Source: an uncultured Ruminococcus sp.
GTDB lineage: Bacteria; Bacillota; Clostridia; Oscillospirales; Acutalibacteraceae
Direction of reading: 5' to 3'
Length of the DNA stretch: 57,999 nucleotides
NCBI GenBank assembly: GCA_902789345.1
Contig: CADANT010000022.1
Span: 1-57,999, forward strand
Shown here: in pieces, positions 18,422 to 27,894 of the stretch
How the letters are laid out: the number at the start of each line of letters is the position of its first letter
How positions within the stretch are numbered: the stretch's first letter is position 1
Program-made: the position numbers and the translations under genes
The notes under the pieces: generated by a model
What the model saw: the letters and a program-made list of their open reading frames with translations, nothing else
Databases searched by the model: none
What the model was told of the DNA's origin: nothing

Positions 18422-19932
18422 TAGTCAATACCCAAAGCCTTTAGCACATATGCAGGCATATCCTCAACAGCAGAAACATTGTTAAAGCGTACCTCTTTAT
18501 TCTTTAGCTGAGCAAGAGGCTTTGGCACCTCTACGCCTGTTACCTTGTTCATTTGTTCTACCATATCAAACTCGCTGCCGCAAATTTCGTCTTTTGGAAT
18601 AATTGAACCCAAAACGCTCTTTGAGAACTTATACGGGCTTGCTGTAGAAGCCAAAATTACAGGTGTTTCTTTGTCGCCTGTCTTTTCAACATACTGTGCA
18701 TATACATCAACAGCAACAGCTGTGTGAGTATCTGCAAGATAGTTTGACTGCTCATAAAGCTCTTTAATTGTTTTTGCTGTAGACTCCTCGTCGCAGAAAC
18801 CGCCGAAGAATCTCTCTGAAAGCCTGTCCATAATCTTATCGTCAACCTTATACTTACCCTCTGTCTTAAGAGCAGTCATATAAGACTTAACCTTTTGGTC
18901 GTCGCCGTCTGAAAGAATGTAAAGCAGTCTTTCAAGGTTGCTTGAAACAAGAATATCCATAGAAGGTGACATTGTTGTATAGAAATGTCTGCCCTTATCG
19001 TAAACGCCTGTGTTAATAAAGTCTGTCAAAACATTGTTTGAGTTAGACGCACAGATAAACTTGTTTATAGGCAAGCCCATAAGCATAGCATAGTATGACG
19101 CAAGTATGTTGCCGAAGTTGCCTGTAGGCACTACAACATTAACCTTGTCGCCAAACTTAATTGTACCCTTGTTTACAAGGTCGCAGTATGCAGAAATATA
19201 ATAAACTATCTGTGGCAGCAGTCTGCCCCAGTTAATAGAGTTAGCACTTGAAAACAGCTTGTCGTTAGCCTGCAGTTTTTCAATAATCTCAGGAGTTGTA
19301 AAGATTTTCTTAACGCCTGTCTGAGCATCGTCAAAATTACCCTTAATAGCGCAAACATCTACATTGCTGCCCTCCTGGGTTGTCATTTGACACTTCTGCA
19401 TTGGGCTTACGCCGTCCTGTGGGTAGAATACAATTATTCTTGTGTCCTTTACATCCTTAAAGCCCTCTAGGGCAGCCTTACCTGTATCGCCGGATGTTGC
19501 AACAAGAATAACAGCCTCTTTACCCTCATATTTTTTTGCAAGAGATTTAGTTAAAAAGTACGGCAAAATCTGCAGTGCCATATCCTTAAAAGCTGATGTA
19601 GGACCATGCCAAAGCTCAAGAATATTCATAGTGTTGCCGTTTCGTTTAGCAGAAACAATAGGTGCAGGGTTTTCGCTGCCGAATTTTTCTGCTGTATAAG
19701 CGTTGTCTACACAGTCAGCTACCTCTTCAGCGGTAAAGTCGCTTAGGTAGTCGGCAATAACCTTTTTTGCTCTGCCCTTATAGTCCATTTTCAGCATAGC
19801 CTTAAAATCCTCTTCGCTATACTTTGGAATTTCCATTGGTACAAATAAACCGCCGTCGTTAGAAATACCCTGTGAAATAGCTTGAGCAGCCGAAACAACT
19901 ATTTTTTTGTCTGTTGTACTGTTATAGTTCAT
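18421..19932 (-). CDS. thrC: Threonine synthase
   Basis: This PLP enzyme converts O-phosphohomoserine to threonine. The PLP lysine is in WHGPTSAFKDMALQ near residue 100, and the phosphate-binding loop appears as VVPTGNFGNILA. It is the ~500-residue form common in Clostridia. The start at 19932 (MNYNSTTDKK) is supported by GAGAGG; the upstream frame to 19959 lacks one. The first ~20 residues carry the typical VSAAQAISQGISNDGGLFVP. Confidence 0.93.
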   Translation of the reverse strand: MNYNSTTDKKIVVSAAQAISQGISNDGGLFVPMEIPKYSEEDFKAMLKMDYKGRAKKVIADYLSDFTAEEVADCVDNAYTAEKFGSENPAPIVSAKRNGNTMNILELWHGPTSAFKDMALQILPYFLTKSLAKKYEGKEAVILVATSGDTGKAALEGFKDVKDTRIIVFYPQDGVSPMQKCQMTTQEGSNVDVCAIKGNFDDAQTGVKKIFTTPEIIEKLQANDKLFSSANSINWGRLLPQIVYYISAYCDLVNKGTIKFGDKVNVVVPTGNFGNILASYYAMLMGLPINKFICASNSNNVLTDFINTGVYDKGRHFYTTMSPSMDILVSSNLERLLYILSDGDDQKVKSYMTALKTEGKYKVDDKIMDRLSERFFGGFCDEESTAKTIKELYEQSNYLADTHTAVAVDVYAQYVEKTGDKETPVILASTASPYKFSKSVLGSIIPKDEICGSEFDMVEQMNKVTGVEVPKPLAQLKNKEVRFNNVSAVEDMPAYVLKALGID

Positions 19933-19986
19933 ATAAATTACCTCTCTTACAAATTTCATCTATCCTATAATATATAACAAAAAGTT

Positions 19987-20904
19987 TCAAATGTCAAAGT
20001 TTTTACAGAAATTATATGCATTTGTGTAAAAAATCTTTCTAATTATATTTTCACTGTAATTATGCCTTAGCAGATAGTTATAAAATTCGCCCATACTCTG
20101 TGCACCTTTTATGCAAGGTGGCATTTCTGCACCGTCGTAATCACTGCCCAGTGCCAGCACATTTTCACCACCAAGGGAAAGAAAATATTCAATATGCCTG
20201 TGCAGGTCTGAAAAGTCGGCAACGCCGCTGTCGGTTACAAAAAATCTATGGAAGTTTATACCCACAATTCCGCCGATTTTGCAAATATACTTAAACTGTT
20301 CATCGTCAAGGTTTCTGAGGTTTTTACATACAGCCTTTGCATTGGAATGTGTAGCAACAAAAGGTCTTTTTGCAAGCTCTGCCGTTTGCCAAAAAAGAGG
20401 AACGCTTGCGTGAGAAACATCAATAATTATTCCGTTTTTCTCCAATTCCGCAATGGCGGCTTTGCCAAACTCCGTTAGACCTTTTGGATTGTCGCAGAGA
20501 ATACCGTCGCCTATTTCGTTTGCACCGTTCCATGTAAGAGTTAAAAAACGAACACCCATTTTCCTAAAACGCTTTATATTTTCAAGCTTTCCGTTTAGTG
20601 CTGCGCCTCCCTCAATAGAAAGCACAACATTATGGCTGTGGTTTTCAAGCTCGTTAAAGCTGTTTGCTTGTTTAAAACCACAGTTACTATTCATCTGCTT
20701 TTTTAAAAGTGCGGCACATTCCTCTACCAAATTCACCGCAGCCTCGCCACGGTATTCGTCAGGTATCCACACAGCCATAACCTGTGTGTAGCCGTCGTAT
20801 TGCAATGCCTTTTCAAAAGAAAAATGATAGTCGTTATGTACTACAGAACCCTTTTCGGTATATGCCTTGTAAAGCGTGTCGCAATGTAAATCAAAAAGCT
20901 GCAT
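19987..20904 (-). CDS. Membrane dipeptidase (peptidase M19, renal dipeptidase type)
   Basis: This zinc dipeptidase has about 305 residues. The metal motif LFDLHCDTL is at the N-terminus, followed by IDVSHASVP, FVATHSNAKAV, and LALGSDYDGAEMP near the C-terminus, all family marks. No signal peptide is seen, so it is probably cytoplasmic and cleaves small peptides. The ATG at 20904 is preceded by GGAGGGCG. It overlaps the end of yraN by 14 bases. Confidence 0.9.
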   Translation of the reverse strand: MQLFDLHCDTLYKAYTEKGSVVHNDYHFSFEKALQYDGYTQVMAVWIPDEYRGEAAVNLVEECAALLKKQMNSNCGFKQANSFNELENHSHNVVLSIEGGAALNGKLENIKRFRKMGVRFLTLTWNGANEIGDGILCDNPKGLTEFGKAAIAELEKNGIIIDVSHASVPLFWQTAELAKRPFVATHSNAKAVCKNLRNLDDEQFKYICKIGGIVGINFHRFFVTDSGVADFSDLHRHIEYFLSLGGENVLALGSDYDGAEMPPCIKGAQSMGEFYNYLLRHNYSENIIRKIFYTNAYNFCKNFDI

Positions 20905-21292
20905 AGTCGCCCTCCTGTATAAAAGCACCCTTTATGTAATTAATACGGTATAGATTTGTTGTGTTTGATTTAAGATAAACCTCTGAAATATCAAAGCGTG
21001 GCTGTAACCTTACATTATGCTGCTTTAAGTACAAATATGCCACTTTCATAATTCGTGCCTGCTTCTGCTTTGTTACTGCCAAGCAAGGACGAACCAACGG
21101 GTTTTGGTGTCTTGTTTTAACCTCAACGAATAAAATATGGGTTTTGTCAGCGGCAACAATGTCTATTTCGCCTACCCTACAGCTGTAGTTTCTGCAAAGA
21201 ATTTTAAAGCCCTGCTTTTTTAAATAATTGCAGGTATATTCTTCGCCTATGTCACCTGTTTTTCTTTTTTGTGTTCTGTTATCCGTAATCAT
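20891..21292 (-). CDS. yraN: YraN family endonuclease-like protein
   Basis: This small 133-residue protein of the UPF0102 family has a restriction-endonuclease-like core: [17 protein letters not shown], the catalytic-type GEIDIVAAD and VEVKTR segment near residues 42-58. Its role is not settled; links to DNA processing are reported for relatives. It overlaps rnhB by the four bases ATGA, the common rnhB-yraN pairing. Confidence 0.9.
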   Translation of the reverse strand: MITDNRTQKRKTGDIGEEYTCNYLKKQGFKILCRNYSCRVGEIDIVAADKTHILFVEVKTRHQNPLVRPCLAVTKQKQARIMKVAYLYLKQHNVRLQPRFDISEVYLKSNTTNLYRINYIKGAFIQEGDYAAF

Positions 21293-21891
21293 TTACTTAG
21301 AATTTTCTTTAAAAATGACATCCTGTGTATAGGACATGGGCCATATTCCCTTATGGCCTGTGTATGTACCTTTGTACCGTAGCCCTTGTGTTTAGCAAAC
21401 ATATACTGTGGGTACTCCTTGTCGTACTCCAGCATTAGTCTGTCTCTTGTTACCTTTGCTAAAATTGACGCCGCCGCAATTGACATAGAATTTGCGTCGC
21501 CCTTTACTATTGCAGAACAAGGAATGCTTACATCAGGGGTTTTGTTACCGTCAATAATGGCATAATCAGCCGCCTTAGGCAGTCCCTCAACAGCTCTTTT
21601 CATAGCAAGCATAGTTGCGTTAAGAATATTAAGCTCTTCTATTTCTTCTACCGAAGCAAAGGCAATACTGTAGGCAACAGCACGGTCCTTTATTACATCG
21701 TACAGTGCCTCCCTCTTTTTTTCGCTAAGCTTTTTGGAATCGTTTACACCTTCAATTATATCGTTGGGCTTTAAAATAACAGCCGCCGCACATACAGGCC
21801 CTGCCAGTGGGCCTCTGCCTGCCTCGTCAACTCCGCAAATACTCGAGTACCCCTGCTCTGTACACTGATTTTCATATAAAAACCAATCCAA
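21289..21891 (-). CDS. rnhB: Ribonuclease HII
   Basis: This 200-residue enzyme removes ribonucleotides from DNA. It has the [12 protein letters not shown] motif near residues 21-32, a second acidic site in [10 protein letters not shown], and the [11 protein letters not shown] motif. The start codon is TTG at 21891, with AAGGAG about 10 bases upstream. It is coupled to yraN. It lies downstream of rbgA, behind a hairpin at 22032-22058 that may reduce read-through. Confidence 0.93.
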   Translation of the reverse strand: MDWFLYENQCTEQGYSSICGVDEAGRGPLAGPVCAAAVILKPNDIIEGVNDSKKLSEKKREALYDVIKDRAVAYSIAFASVEEIEELNILNATMLAMKRAVEGLPKAADYAIIDGNKTPDVSIPCSAIVKGDANSMSIAAASILAKVTRDRLMLEYDKEYPQYMFAKHKGYGTKVHTQAIREYGPCPIHRMSFLKKILSK

Positions 21892-22031
21892 ATTACCACA
21901 TCTCCTTTTGTTTTAATCTTGTTTGTCAAAACTTAATTTTGCCAAATAAATCACCACAATGCCCCTTACAGCCGTCACATATACAACGGTAAAGCATACA
22001 GCTGTAAAGGTCATTGTCTGTAAAATAATTA

Positions 22032-22058
22032 AAGACCGACTGTTTTAAAGACGGTCTT
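22032..22058 (-). terminator. Terminator-like hairpin after rbgA
   Basis: On the minus strand AAGACCG and CGGTCTT form a stem with a 13-base loop, followed by TAATTATTTTAC. The T run is imperfect, so partial read-through into rnhB is possible. Confidence 0.55.
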
Positions 22059-22071
22059 GTTTATATTTAGG

Positions 22072-22935
22072 TTATACACATTCCAGCGTGATTTTACCAA
22101 GCTTTGCACTTCTGTATTCGTCAAGAATCATTACAGATGCACGCTCGGTATCTACTCTGCCGCCGGACATAAGCATACCTCTTTTTCTTGCTATAAGCTC
22201 CAAAAGGTCATATGCTTCAATAGACTCCAAATCTACATTTTGCAGTTTGAATCTTTCAATAAACTGCTGTGTAGGAAAGCGGCACATAACCTCAAGAAGT
22301 CTAAATGCCAACAGCTCTGTGTCCATTACCTGGTCCTTTACAGCACCTGTAAAGGCAAGCTTTTCGCCAACCTCCGGGTCGTCAAACTTCGGCCACAGCA
22401 CTCCCGGTGTATCCAAAAGCTCCATACCCTGACCAATGGAAAACCACTGGTTGCCACGGGTTACGCCGGGTCTGTCCTCTACCCTTGCACTGCCCTTTTT
22501 AGCCATTTTATTAATAAAAGAGGATTTTCCCACATTCGGTATGCCCACCACCATAATGTGTATACTGCGGTTGCGCATACCCTTTGCCTCCCATTTTTCT
22601 ATTTTGTCTGACAACACATCACGGACAGTAGGAATAAAGCGGTTTAAACCCTTTCCTGTTTTACAGTCTACAGGAATTGCGGCTATATTTTTCTTTCTAT
22701 AGTACTCTACCCACCTGTCGGTTTGAGCCTTATCTGCCATATCACATTTGTTCATTAACACAATTCTAGGCTTACTTTGAATAAGCTTGTCAAGGTCCGG
22801 ATTATGACTGCTTACAGGAATACGGGCGTCTATAATTTCTGCCACAATATCAACCAGCTTTAGGCTTGCTTGAATCTTCCTTTTTGTTTTTGTCATATGT
22901 CCGGGAAACCACTGTATATTTTGCACCTGTGCCAT
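22072..22935 (-). CDS. rbgA: Ribosome-biogenesis GTPase RbgA (YlqF)
   Basis: This circularly permuted GTPase acts in late 50S assembly. The G4 motif LMNKCDMAD comes first, then G1 GIPNVGKSSFINK, then G3 DTPGVLWPK, which is the order expected of the permuted family. The N-terminal IQWFPGHMTKTKR and the C-terminal ANTAR-like helical part are typical. It follows lepB by 15 bases, matching the lepB-rbgA-rnhB order of many Firmicutes. Confidence 0.95.
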   Translation of the reverse strand: MAQVQNIQWFPGHMTKTKRKIQASLKLVDIVAEIIDARIPVSSHNPDLDKLIQSKPRIVLMNKCDMADKAQTDRWVEYYRKKNIAAIPVDCKTGKGLNRFIPTVRDVLSDKIEKWEAKGMRNRSIHIMVVGIPNVGKSSFINKMAKKGSARVEDRPGVTRGNQWFSIGQGMELLDTPGVLWPKFDDPEVGEKLAFTGAVKDQVMDTELLAFRLLEVMCRFPTQQFIERFKLQNVDLESIEAYDLLELIARKRGMLMSGGRVDTERASVMILDEYRSAKLGKITLECV

Positions 22936-22950
22936 TATATCACCTCTATA

Positions 22951-23523
22951 TTAATATAAGTAGGAAAATCTTTCAAAAGGCAAAATAACGCACTGCACCT
23001 TGCCTATTATATTTGATTTGTCAACTAGCTGTATGCGCACGCTTCGGCTGTCAACCGAAACCGCCCTGTTATCGCCCATAACAAATATTTTCCCCTCCGG
23101 AATAACATCGGGTATATCCCACTCTATTCCGTTTAGGGTTTTTGAAGAAATGTACGGCTCGTTTATAACCTTGCCGTCAACATACACCTGCCCTTTGTCT
23201 GCGTCAATTCCAACAGTCTGCCCCTCGATGGCTATTACACGCTTAATAAAGGCGTTGTCAATTTTATATTCATTCTCGCTGAAAGCGTCCGGGGCTACAG
23301 CAACTACATCGCCCTGTTTTAGCTCAAGAGAGGGTATGTACTTAAAAAATGACTGATAATTTGTAATAACAACAGTGTCGCCGTTTTTTAGGGTGTTATT
23401 CATAGACGGGCCGTCAACAACCGCAAGCCTGAAAACAAAGGTTAAAAGCAAAACTATAACAGATACTGAACAAAATATGCTTTTGGCACACTGTAAAACA
23501 ATGTTCTTATTCTCTCGGTTCAT
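22951..23523 (-). CDS. lepB: Signal peptidase I
   Basis: This membrane-anchored peptidase removes signal peptides from exported proteins. One N-terminal membrane segment (SVIVLLLTFVFRLAV) is followed by the catalytic serine in DGPSMNNTL and the lysine in FIKRVIAIEG. The signature GDNRAVSVDSR lies near the end. The ATG at 23523 (MNRENKN) is chosen for its AAGGAG site; the in-frame start at 23550 lacks one. It heads the lepB-rbgA group. Confidence 0.93.
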   Translation of the reverse strand: MNRENKNIVLQCAKSIFCSVSVIVLLLTFVFRLAVVDGPSMNNTLKNGDTVVITNYQSFFKYIPSLELKQGDVVAVAPDAFSENEYKIDNAFIKRVIAIEGQTVGIDADKGQVYVDGKVINEPYISSKTLNGIEWDIPDVIPEGKIFVMGDNRAVSVDSRSVRIQLVDKSNIIGKVQCVILPFERFSYLY

Positions 23524-23781
23524 AACAACGCTCCTTGCTTTTACACCCATAACTGCAACTGTGTATTAATATTTACAAATACATTTATGTGGCGATTATA
23601 TCATAATACCTGTTTTAAGTCAATTTGCACCCCAATTCGGCACTACACTTTAGCAAACAGCCCACACCGCTTGTTGAAATTATGTATAGATTTATTTACA
23701 ACAATTAACCTTACATATTAAGTAATTGCTATTAATATTAAAGCATTGCCTGCACTTTAAATTTTCAAATAAAATCAGAAA

Positions 23782-23820
23782 AAGCTTTTAAAAATAGTAC
23801 AAAACCATTTTTAAAAGCTT
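23782..23820 (-). terminator. Terminator of tRNA-Leu
   Basis: A perfect 13-bp inverted repeat (AAGCTTTTAAAAA with TTTTTAAAAGCTT) begins 8 bases beyond the tRNA 3' end. The right arm runs into TTTCTGATTTT on the minus strand. The rest of 23524-23780 is AT-rich and I see no gene in it. Confidence 0.8.
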
Positions 23821-23827
23821 CATAATG

Positions 23828-23914
23828 TGGTGCGGATAACAGGACTTGAACCTGCATGAAATTGCTTTCATATGGACCTGAACCATACGCGTCTGCCAAT
23901 TCCGCCATATCCGC
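23828..23914 (-). tRNA. tRNA-Leu (anticodon CAG)
   Basis: This is an 87-base class II tRNA with encoded CCA. The acceptor stem is GCGGATA with TATCCGC, followed by discriminator A. The anticodon stem-loop TATGG-TTCAGGT-CCATA gives anticodon CAG for CUG codons. A long variable arm with the stem TGAAA...TTTCA is present, and the T-loop GTTCAAGTC is normal. Confidence 0.95.
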
Positions 23915-23924
23915 ATATAACACT

Positions 23925-24007
23925 CTTATATTTTTACAGGGCAAGAGCAAACCGAGGTGGGGCACACGGCCTAATCCACATAATCGCCTGGTAACAGCTA
24001 CCCAACG
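23925..24007 (-). ncRNA. Possible structured leader or small RNA upstream of tRNA-Leu
   Basis: Between the promoter at 24014-24042 and tRNA-Leu there is an 80-90-base stretch that is much more GC-rich than other spacers here. It can pair 5' GGGTA...TGCCC 3', then ACC...GGT and GTGG...CCAC. Together this suggests a structured RNA co-transcribed with the tRNA. I compared it by eye with SRP RNA and 6S RNA and found no conserved core, so the identity is unknown. Confidence 0.35.
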
Positions 24008-24013
24008 CACACT

Positions 24014-24042
24014 ATTATACACCCTATTTTCATTTTTTGCAA
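24014..24042 (-). promoter_or_regulatory. Promoter of tRNA-Leu and its leader
   Basis: On the minus strand TTGCAA (24037-24042) and TATAAT (24014-24019) are spaced by exactly 17 bases. The start would be near 24007, about 93 bases ahead of the tRNA. Confidence 0.75.
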
Positions 24043-24183
24043 GCACTATTTTAATTTTTTCAAACGCACTGTGGGAATTACAGCCTGTGAACTGCAAAAG
24101 CTAAAATTTTTCTGTTACGATTAACTAAGAATTTATCAACGCTTAAACTGCTTATGACAACAAACCGAATAATTAAACAGTAA

Positions 24184-24217
24184 AACAGCAGCCACCCTTT
24201 TAAAAGCGACTGCTGTT
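24184..24217 (-). terminator. Terminator of the coiled-coil protein gene
   Basis: AACAGCAG and CTGCTGTT form a stem on the minus strand, extended by further pairs inside, and the right arm is followed by TTACTGTTT. It lies 22 bases beyond the stop at 24239 and would end the rsmD-coaD group transcript. Confidence 0.7.
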
Positions 24218-24238
24218 ATTTTTAGATATGTATAAGAA

Positions 24239-24733
24239 TTACTCGTTAGTTTCCGGTTTTTGCACCTTAACCTGTGCTGCCGGTCTTTGACTTGCTTTAA
24301 TGTTTTGTCTTGTTTTCTTAATTTCATTTACCTGACTTGTCAGCATTTCGTCTGCCTGTCTAAGCATTTCGTCAACATAGTCGTTTACTGCCTTGCGCAT
24401 ATCTCTTGACTTTAGCTTAGCGTCGGTAATAATCTCGTTAGCCTCAGCCTGTGCCTGTCTGACAATTTCGTTCTGTGTTACCAGTGACTTCTTCTTGTCC
24501 TCGGCAGTGCGAATAATGCTTTCGGCCTCTACCTTAGCGTCAGAAATAATCTTCTGTCTGTCGGCAACTATGGCCTTTGCCTGACGAACCTCCTGTGGCA
24601 GTGTGTCTTCAATATCGTCAAGCAGTTCTTTTAGGCTGTCAACATCAACAAGGCATTTACCGCCTGTTAGAGGTACAACCTTTGCGTCTTCAACAGTTTC
24701 TCTTAGTTCTAACAACAAATCTTCTACTTTCAT
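24239..24733 (-). CDS. Coiled-coil protein of unknown function (ATP synthase E/H-subunit-like)
   Basis: This 164-residue protein is almost entirely charged, Ala/Glu/Lys-rich helix (ADRQKIISDAKVEAESIIR, AQAEANEIITDAK). That pattern resembles DivIVA or V-type ATPase stalk subunits. It has no catalytic motif. The ATG at 24733 has AAGGATGG upstream at correct spacing. A protein of this kind often follows coaD in Clostridia. Its role is unknown; a link to membrane-associated scaffolding would be inference only. Confidence 0.7.
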   Translation of the reverse strand: MKVEDLLLELRETVEDAKVVPLTGGKCLVDVDSLKELLDDIEDTLPQEVRQAKAIVADRQKIISDAKVEAESIIRTAEDKKKSLVTQNEIVRQAQAEANEIITDAKLKSRDMRKAVNDYVDEMLRQADEMLTSQVNEIKKTRQNIKASQRPAAQVKVQKPETNE

Positions 24734-24791
24734 CTTAACCATCCTTTTTCTTTTACTGCAAACACCTCAACGCTAAAACCGTAAGCTTAGG

Positions 24792-25280
24792 CTAAACATT
24801 TGAAGCAAGTCGTTTTTTTATTTCATCATGAATACATTCCGGTACAAAATTTGTAATATCTCCGTTTAATGTGGCAATCTGTTTCACTATGCTGGAGCTT
24901 AAAAACATATATTCTGCACGGGATGTCAGGAAAATAGTTTCCAAATCCGGATTGAGCTTTTTATTAGTCAATGACATTTGAAATTCGTACTCAAAGTCGG
25001 ACACAGCTCTTAACCCTCTTACTACGGCATTGGCACCGGTCTTTCGGGCATATTCGGCAAGCAAGCCGTCAAAGCTTTCTATCTGAATATTATCAAAGCC
25101 TGCCAAAGCTTTCCTTAAAAGCTCTATGCGCTCTTCGGTAGTAAAACTAGGCTTCTTCGAGGAATTAACAAGTACAGCCACAATAACCTTGTCAAACATT
25201 TTGGCGGCTCTTGATATTATATCAATATGCCCCAATGTTACAGGGTCAAAGCTACCCGGACAAATTACCGTTCTTTTCAT
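24792..25280 (-). CDS. coaD: Phosphopantetheine adenylyltransferase
   Basis: This 162-residue enzyme joins phosphopantetheine and ATP to make dephospho-CoA. The nucleotidyl-transferase motif PGSFDPVTLGHIDII is at the N-terminus and the SSSIVKQIA motif near residue 128. Its ATG overlaps the rsmD stop by four bases (ATGA), the usual rsmD-coaD coupling. Confidence 0.95.
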   Translation of the reverse strand: MKRTVICPGSFDPVTLGHIDIISRAAKMFDKVIVAVLVNSSKKPSFTTEERIELLRKALAGFDNIQIESFDGLLAEYARKTGANAVVRGLRAVSDFEYEFQMSLTNKKLNPDLETIFLTSRAEYMFLSSSIVKQIATLNGDITNFVPECIHDEIKKRLASNV

Positions 25281-25831
25281 TCCTCAGTCACATCCTCATA
25301 GCGGTATGTACTTATCATAATTTTACCATATCGATAATTTCTGTCAAGTGCAAAACCATGAATTTTTTCAGGTATTTCTTCATTTATTGGTCTTTCACAA
25401 ATAATTGTGCCTGTTTTTTTCATCTGCAATGCTGTAAGCGGCAATGCTTTTTGGAGCAAACCGGTACCATATGGCGGATCCAAAAAAGCAAGGTCAAATT
25501 TTTCTGACTGCTGTCTTGAAATATACGCCAACGAATCGTTATTTATAACCAGGGCGTTATGGGACAGCCCTGTGTTTTCCAAATTGCTTTTTATTACATT
25601 AACAGCTTCACGCCTGCAATCTACAAAAACAGCATTTTTAGCACCACGGCTTAAAGCCTCTATTCCCATTTGACCTGAGCCTGAAAAAAGGTCCAAAAAC
25701 TTTCTTCCCTCAATTTCAAACTGAATTATGCTGAATACCGCTTCTTTTACTCTTTCGGTTGTAGGGCGTACATCCTGACCGTCCAAGGTTTTTAAGCGCT
25801 TGCCTTTGGCAATGCCTGTAATAACTCTCAT
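25277..25831 (-). CDS. rsmD: 16S rRNA (guanine966-N2)-methyltransferase RsmD
   Basis: This 184-residue methyltransferase modifies G966 of 16S rRNA. The start MRVITGIAKGKRL, the SAM-binding FLDLFSGSGQMGIEAL, and the catalytic FLDPPYGTG are all seen. It is coupled to coaD downstream. The 227 bases upstream, to uvrC, are AT-rich without a gene. Confidence 0.94.
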   Translation of the reverse strand: MRVITGIAKGKRLKTLDGQDVRPTTERVKEAVFSIIQFEIEGRKFLDLFSGSGQMGIEALSRGAKNAVFVDCRREAVNVIKSNLENTGLSHNALVINNDSLAYISRQQSEKFDLAFLDPPYGTGLLQKALPLTALQMKKTGTIICERPINEEIPEKIHGFALDRNYRYGKIMISTYRYEDVTEE

Positions 25832-26058
25832 AATACACCTGCCTCCTACAGTACCTTGCTATAAATAATGCTATATAAACAATATAAAACCATTATATCT
25901 GCCTGTTAAAGCATTACCTATATTATCTATTAAAATCTCTAAATTGTCAACCTTATTCATAATAATATAACTAAATATTATTGTAGTTTTTTGGTAAATT
26001 TACTGATAAAGCGTAAATTCTCACGGGAATCATAAAACATTACACTACAAACCACATT

Positions 26059-27837
26059 TTATTCCTTTGCCGTGGTATTGTCACCGTGAAAATATGAGTA
26101 CACCGTTCTTGCAACCACCTTGTTCATAGTAGGTGCAGTTTCCAGCTCCTGCAGGTCTGCCTCCTTTATGTTTGCAATAGTACCAAAATGCTTAAGCAAC
26201 GCTTTAGCACGCCTTTCGCCAACGCCCTCTATTTCTGTAAGCGAGCTTTTAAAGGAGGTGTTCTTTCTTTTTTGCCTATGGTAACCAATAGCAAACCGGT
26301 GCACCTCTTCTTGAATATTAGACACCAGCGTGAACACACTGCGTTTGTTGTTTATGGCAATTTCCTTACCGGCGTCTGTTATAGCCCTTGTGCGGTGCTT
26401 GTTGTCCTTTACCATACCAAACAGTGGAATGTTGTAGCCCATTCTTTTCATAACCTGCGAAACGGCATTTACCTGACCTTTACCGCCGTCAAGCAGTATA
26501 AGGTCTGGCATTCTTCCAAAACCAACGCCTTCGTCCTTGTGCTTTTCATATTCGTTTAAACGGCGTTCTATTACCTCTGCCATTGAGCCGTAGTCGTCCT
26601 GTCCTACAACGGTTTTTATTTCAAACTTTCTGTAGGCACTTTTAAGAGGTCTTCCGTTTTCAAATACAATCATACCTGCAACATTGGCGGTACCATTTTG
26701 GTTGGAAATATCGTAGGATTCAATATAATTAGGCGCACTGTCCAAACCAAGCAATTCCCCTAAGGTATTTAACGCCATAGTATCCTTGCCTACTGCACCA
26801 CGCCTGTGCGCCAAATGCTCTGCGGCATTCTTTTTGCACATTTCCACAAGCTGCAGCTGTTCACCCTTTTGCGGCTGAAATATAACCACCTTTTTGCCTA
26901 AGCTTTCGCTTAGCCACTGCTGTAAAAGCTCTGTGTCGTTTACAGAACCGTCAACAGTAATTCTGGGCGGTATGTCATTTCGTTTATAGTAATAGCCCGT
27001 TATAAACTCGTGCCGTGCCTGTGGTAAATCGTCAACATCGCCTATTATAAAATGCTCTCTGTCATACAATGCACCGTTTTTAAATTTGAACACCTCAAAG
27101 CAGGCGGTATCCCCCTCTGTAACCACAGCAAGCACATCCTGCTCTTTTATTTTTGAACAAACCACCTTTTGGTTGTCACCCATTTTCTTTACGGCGTTAA
27201 TTCTGTCACGAATTCTTGCGGCACGCTCAAATTCAAGATTTTCGGCAGCAAGGTTCATTTCCTCTGTCATTTTTTTAATGTCGGCATTATTGCCGCCTTT
27301 TAAAAATTCAACTGCTTCTTTTAAATTTTCGGTATATTCCTTATGGGTAATTTTTCCTGTACAAGGTGCACTGCACAGCTTTATATGATAGTTAAGGCAC
27401 GGTCTGCCCTTGCCTATATCCTGCGGAAATTTTCTGCCGCAGGTAGGCAGCTTAAAAATTTTAACAGCCTGGTCAACAGCATTTTTTATTCTTGGCCACT
27501 GCTCGTTGGTAATTTTAATATAGCTGTAACCCTTGTCGTCCTTTAGCAAAATGTTGTAGTGGGGCGTATACTGCTTAATCAGGCTGCATTCAAGCACCAA
27601 AGCCTCAAACTCGCTGTCGGTAACAATGTAGTCAAAGGTATCTACATTTTCAACCATTCTTATAACCTTTGGCGTATGGTTGGTATGAGAGCCAAAGTAT
27701 TGGCTTACACGGTTTTTCAGTGCCTTTGCCTTGCCTATATAAATTATTTTCTTGTTTTTGTCACGCATTATATATACGCCGGGGTTTAGGGGTAGTGACA
27801 TTGCTTTTGCCCTAAGCTCTTTTATTTTGTTTTCCAA
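26059..27837 (-). CDS. uvrC: UvrABC system protein C
   Basis: This 592-residue dual-incision nuclease acts in nucleotide excision repair. The N-terminal GIY-YIG domain (PGVYIMRDKNKKIIYIGKA) is followed by four cysteines around CGRKF, CLNYHIKLCSAPC, then a UVR helix pair (LEFERAARIRDRI), the RNase H-like domain with LILLDGGKGQVN, and a C-terminal helix-hairpin-helix (EIEGVGERRAKALLKHFG). The start is TTG at 27837 with AAGGGGG about 7 bases upstream. A terminator of prfB lies upstream. Confidence 0.95.
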   Translation of the reverse strand: MENKIKELRAKAMSLPLNPGVYIMRDKNKKIIYIGKAKALKNRVSQYFGSHTNHTPKVIRMVENVDTFDYIVTDSEFEALVLECSLIKQYTPHYNILLKDDKGYSYIKITNEQWPRIKNAVDQAVKIFKLPTCGRKFPQDIGKGRPCLNYHIKLCSAPCTGKITHKEYTENLKEAVEFLKGGNNADIKKMTEEMNLAAENLEFERAARIRDRINAVKKMGDNQKVVCSKIKEQDVLAVVTEGDTACFEVFKFKNGALYDREHFIIGDVDDLPQARHEFITGYYYKRNDIPPRITVDGSVNDTELLQQWLSESLGKKVVIFQPQKGEQLQLVEMCKKNAAEHLAHRRGAVGKDTMALNTLGELLGLDSAPNYIESYDISNQNGTANVAGMIVFENGRPLKSAYRKFEIKTVVGQDDYGSMAEVIERRLNEYEKHKDEGVGFGRMPDLILLDGGKGQVNAVSQVMKRMGYNIPLFGMVKDNKHRTRAITDAGKEIAINNKRSVFTLVSNIQEEVHRFAIGYHRQKRKNTSFKSSLTEIEGVGERRAKALLKHFGTIANIKEADLQELETAPTMNKVVARTVYSYFHGDNTTAKE

Positions 27838-27894
27838 GTCGCTTCCCCCTTTTATTCAATAAATTTATCATTATATTATAAAAGCCCTTTTATG

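Noticed and set aside
23925-24007. SRP RNA or 6S RNA upstream of tRNA-Leu
   Set aside because: The conserved SRP domain IV core (GGAA-type tetraloop with paired AGCAG) and a 6S-like open bubble could not be found, so I kept it only as an unknown structured candidate.
23765-24097. Minus-strand 110-codon frame across tRNA-Leu
   Set aside because: It reads through the tRNA and its leader and has no support as a protein gene.
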